Below, piece by piece: positions 63,194-64,000 of a stretch of DNA of 64,000 nt. Every line of letters starts with the position of its first letter. Positions within the stretch are counted from its first letter, which is position 1. The stretch is from Bacillota bacterium (GTDB taxonomy: Bacteria; Bacillota; Clostridia; Christensenellales; Borkfalkiaceae): contig QAKM01000044.1 of NCBI GenBank assembly GCA_003343805.1, forward strand, positions 35,029 through 99,028. The letters are read 5' to 3'. The position numbers and the translations under genes were made by a program. Below the pieces are notes generated by a model. It was not told the origin of the DNA. It did not search any database and was given only the letters and a program-made list of their open reading frames with translations.

Positions 63194-64000
63194 TTAATAG
63201 GCGCGCGCAAACACGATGGTGTGCGCCGACTTTTTTCCGCAGGCAACGCAGGTCGCGGCCGTGTCCTCTTTGGCGTAGACGCGCGCGGTCGCCTGGGCAA
63301 ATTCTTTGACTTTATCCTCGCATTCGCGGCAGCCGCACCAGCCGGCGCGCACGAAGTTGCCGCGGTTGACCCCGCCCAGAAGCTCGTCGAGCGTCTCTGC
63401 ATCGACGATGCGCTTTTCCATGCGCTCTTTGGCGGTGTTGTACATATTTTCTGCGATCTCCGAAAGCAGTGCCTTGATGCCCTCTTCCGCGTTTTCCAGG
63501 GAGAGCTCGCCCTTTCCGAGAGTGTCTCTGCGGCAGACGGTCATCTTGCCCGCCTCAAGGTCGCGCGGGCCGAGCTCGATGCGCACGGGTACGCCCTTCA
63601 TCTCCCACTCGTTGAACTTCCAGCCGGGCGAGTTGTCGGTGTCGTCCAGAATAACGCGCACGCCCGCCTTCTGAAGGCGCTCTTTGAGCGCGCTGCAGGC
63701 CTCGAGCACGCCCTCCTTCTTTGCGGCGATTGGCACGATGACAGCCTGTACGGGGGCGACGACGGGCGGCATCACAAGGCCGCGCTGATCGCCGTGCGTC
63801 ATGATGAGCGCGCCGATGAGGCGGGTGGAAACGCCCCAGCTCGTCGTATAGGCGTACTTCTGCACGCCGTCCTTGTCGAGGAACTTGATCTCGAACGCCT
63901 TGGAGAAATTCTGCCCGAGATAATGCGAAGTGCCTGCCTGCAGGCTCTTGCCGTCGTGCATCATCGCCTCCATGCCGAAGGTGGCGACGGCGCCCGCGAA
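63194..64000 (-). CDS. proS: Proline--tRNA ligase, archaeal/eukaryotic type, C-terminal part
   Basis: The gene enters from beyond the right edge in frame (FAGAVATFGMEAMMHDG at the boundary); the last 268 residues are present. Motif 3 (GVSTRLIGALIMTHGDQRGLVMPP), the anticodon-binding domain (QAVIVPIA) and the C-terminal zinc-binding domain with CGCRECE and CVACGKK are visible. The C-terminal zinc domain ending in a tyrosine marks the archaeal-type (type 3) ProS rather than the bacterial type with an editing insertion. asnS follows at 30 nt. Confidence 0.95.
   Translation of the reverse strand, partial: FAGAVATFGMEAMMHDGKSLQAGTSHYLGQNFSKAFEIKFLDKDGVQKYAYTTSWGVSTRLIGALIMTHGDQRGLVMPPVVAPVQAVIVPIAAKKEGVLEACSALKERLQKAGVRVILDDTDNSPGWKFNEWEMKGVPVRIELGPRDLEAGKMTVCRRDTLGKGELSLENAEEGIKALLSEIAENMYNTAKERMEKRIVDAETLDELLGGVNRGNFVRAGWCGCRECEDKVKEFAQATARVYAKEDTAATCVACGKKSAHTIVFARAY

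Overview
The window is a stretch of a GC-rich chromosome from an endospore-forming member of the Bacillota, most likely class Clostridia. The evidence is the conserved block tlyA-nadK-argR-recN-spoIVB, a GerW/YtfJ spore protein, a two-subunit GlgC/GlgD ADP-glucose pyrophosphorylase, LL-diaminopimelate aminotransferase (dapL), a ProS of the zinc-containing archaeal/eukaryotic type and a TM1266-type [FeFe]-hydrogenase-associated protein. The genus cannot be decided from the sequence alone. I see no rRNA, tRNA, CRISPR array, phage module or intact insertion sequence.

Layout. 1-5.8 kb: end of tlyA, then nadK-argR-recN-spoIVB, with a D,D-carboxypeptidase where spo0A usually sits. 6-12.4 kb: lysA, htpG, a cold-shock gene, murC and a convergent DUF815 ATPase. 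12.4-13.6 kb: ilvC. 13.7-24.3 kb: a glycogen operon glgB-glgC-glgD-glgA-glgP plus a GH13 alpha-glucan hydrolase; a 4-alpha-glucanotransferase (malQ) at 47-48.7 kb would complete turnover. 24.3-28.1 kb: an AT-richer segment with a 470-bp non-coding stretch, a tyrosine recombinase, hflX, a Cys-rich mini-protein and lexA. 28.1-33 kb: minus-strand rsuA-type pseudouridine synthase, DUF2953-gerW-dacB, and M50 peptidase-scpA-scpB. 33-39.9 kb: two adjacent minus-strand operons, (i) FAD/rhodanese oxidoreductase - aldo/keto reductase-ferredoxin - ECF S-component - DUF1893 and (ii) TM1266 protein - lipoprotein - permease - ATPase. 40-43.1 kb: tig-clpP-clpX. 43.2-45.9 kb: rqcH plus an ATPase. 45.9-54 kb: a probable spore-coat gene, mscL, malQ, dapL, pyrG, dapF, purA. 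54-64 kb: a Nudix gene, proA, yebC, a TrmH methylase, infC-rpmI-rplT with an attenuator leader, an esterase, a GH42 beta-galactosidase, asnS and partial proS.

How the genes work together. lysA, dapL and dapF supply the last steps of lysine/meso-DAP synthesis by the aminotransferase route. murC and two D,D-carboxypeptidases act on peptidoglycan. The glg cluster plus malQ builds and degrades glycogen. tig-clpP-clpX, htpG and rqcH handle protein quality control.

Observations most worth a second look: a promoter whose whole 17-bp spacer is a perfect palindrome, in front of the unstudied redox/ECF/DUF1893 operon; three genes (nadK, the recombinase, the M50 peptidase) whose start codons lie 6-9 nt after a consensus -10 box, implying leaderless mRNAs; a basic Lys/Ala tail on GlgB matched by an acidic Glu/Ala/Pro extension on GlgA; and a 17-bp direct repeat bracketing the recombinase-hflX segment. 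Positions and motifs were read by eye; no homology search or folding program was run.
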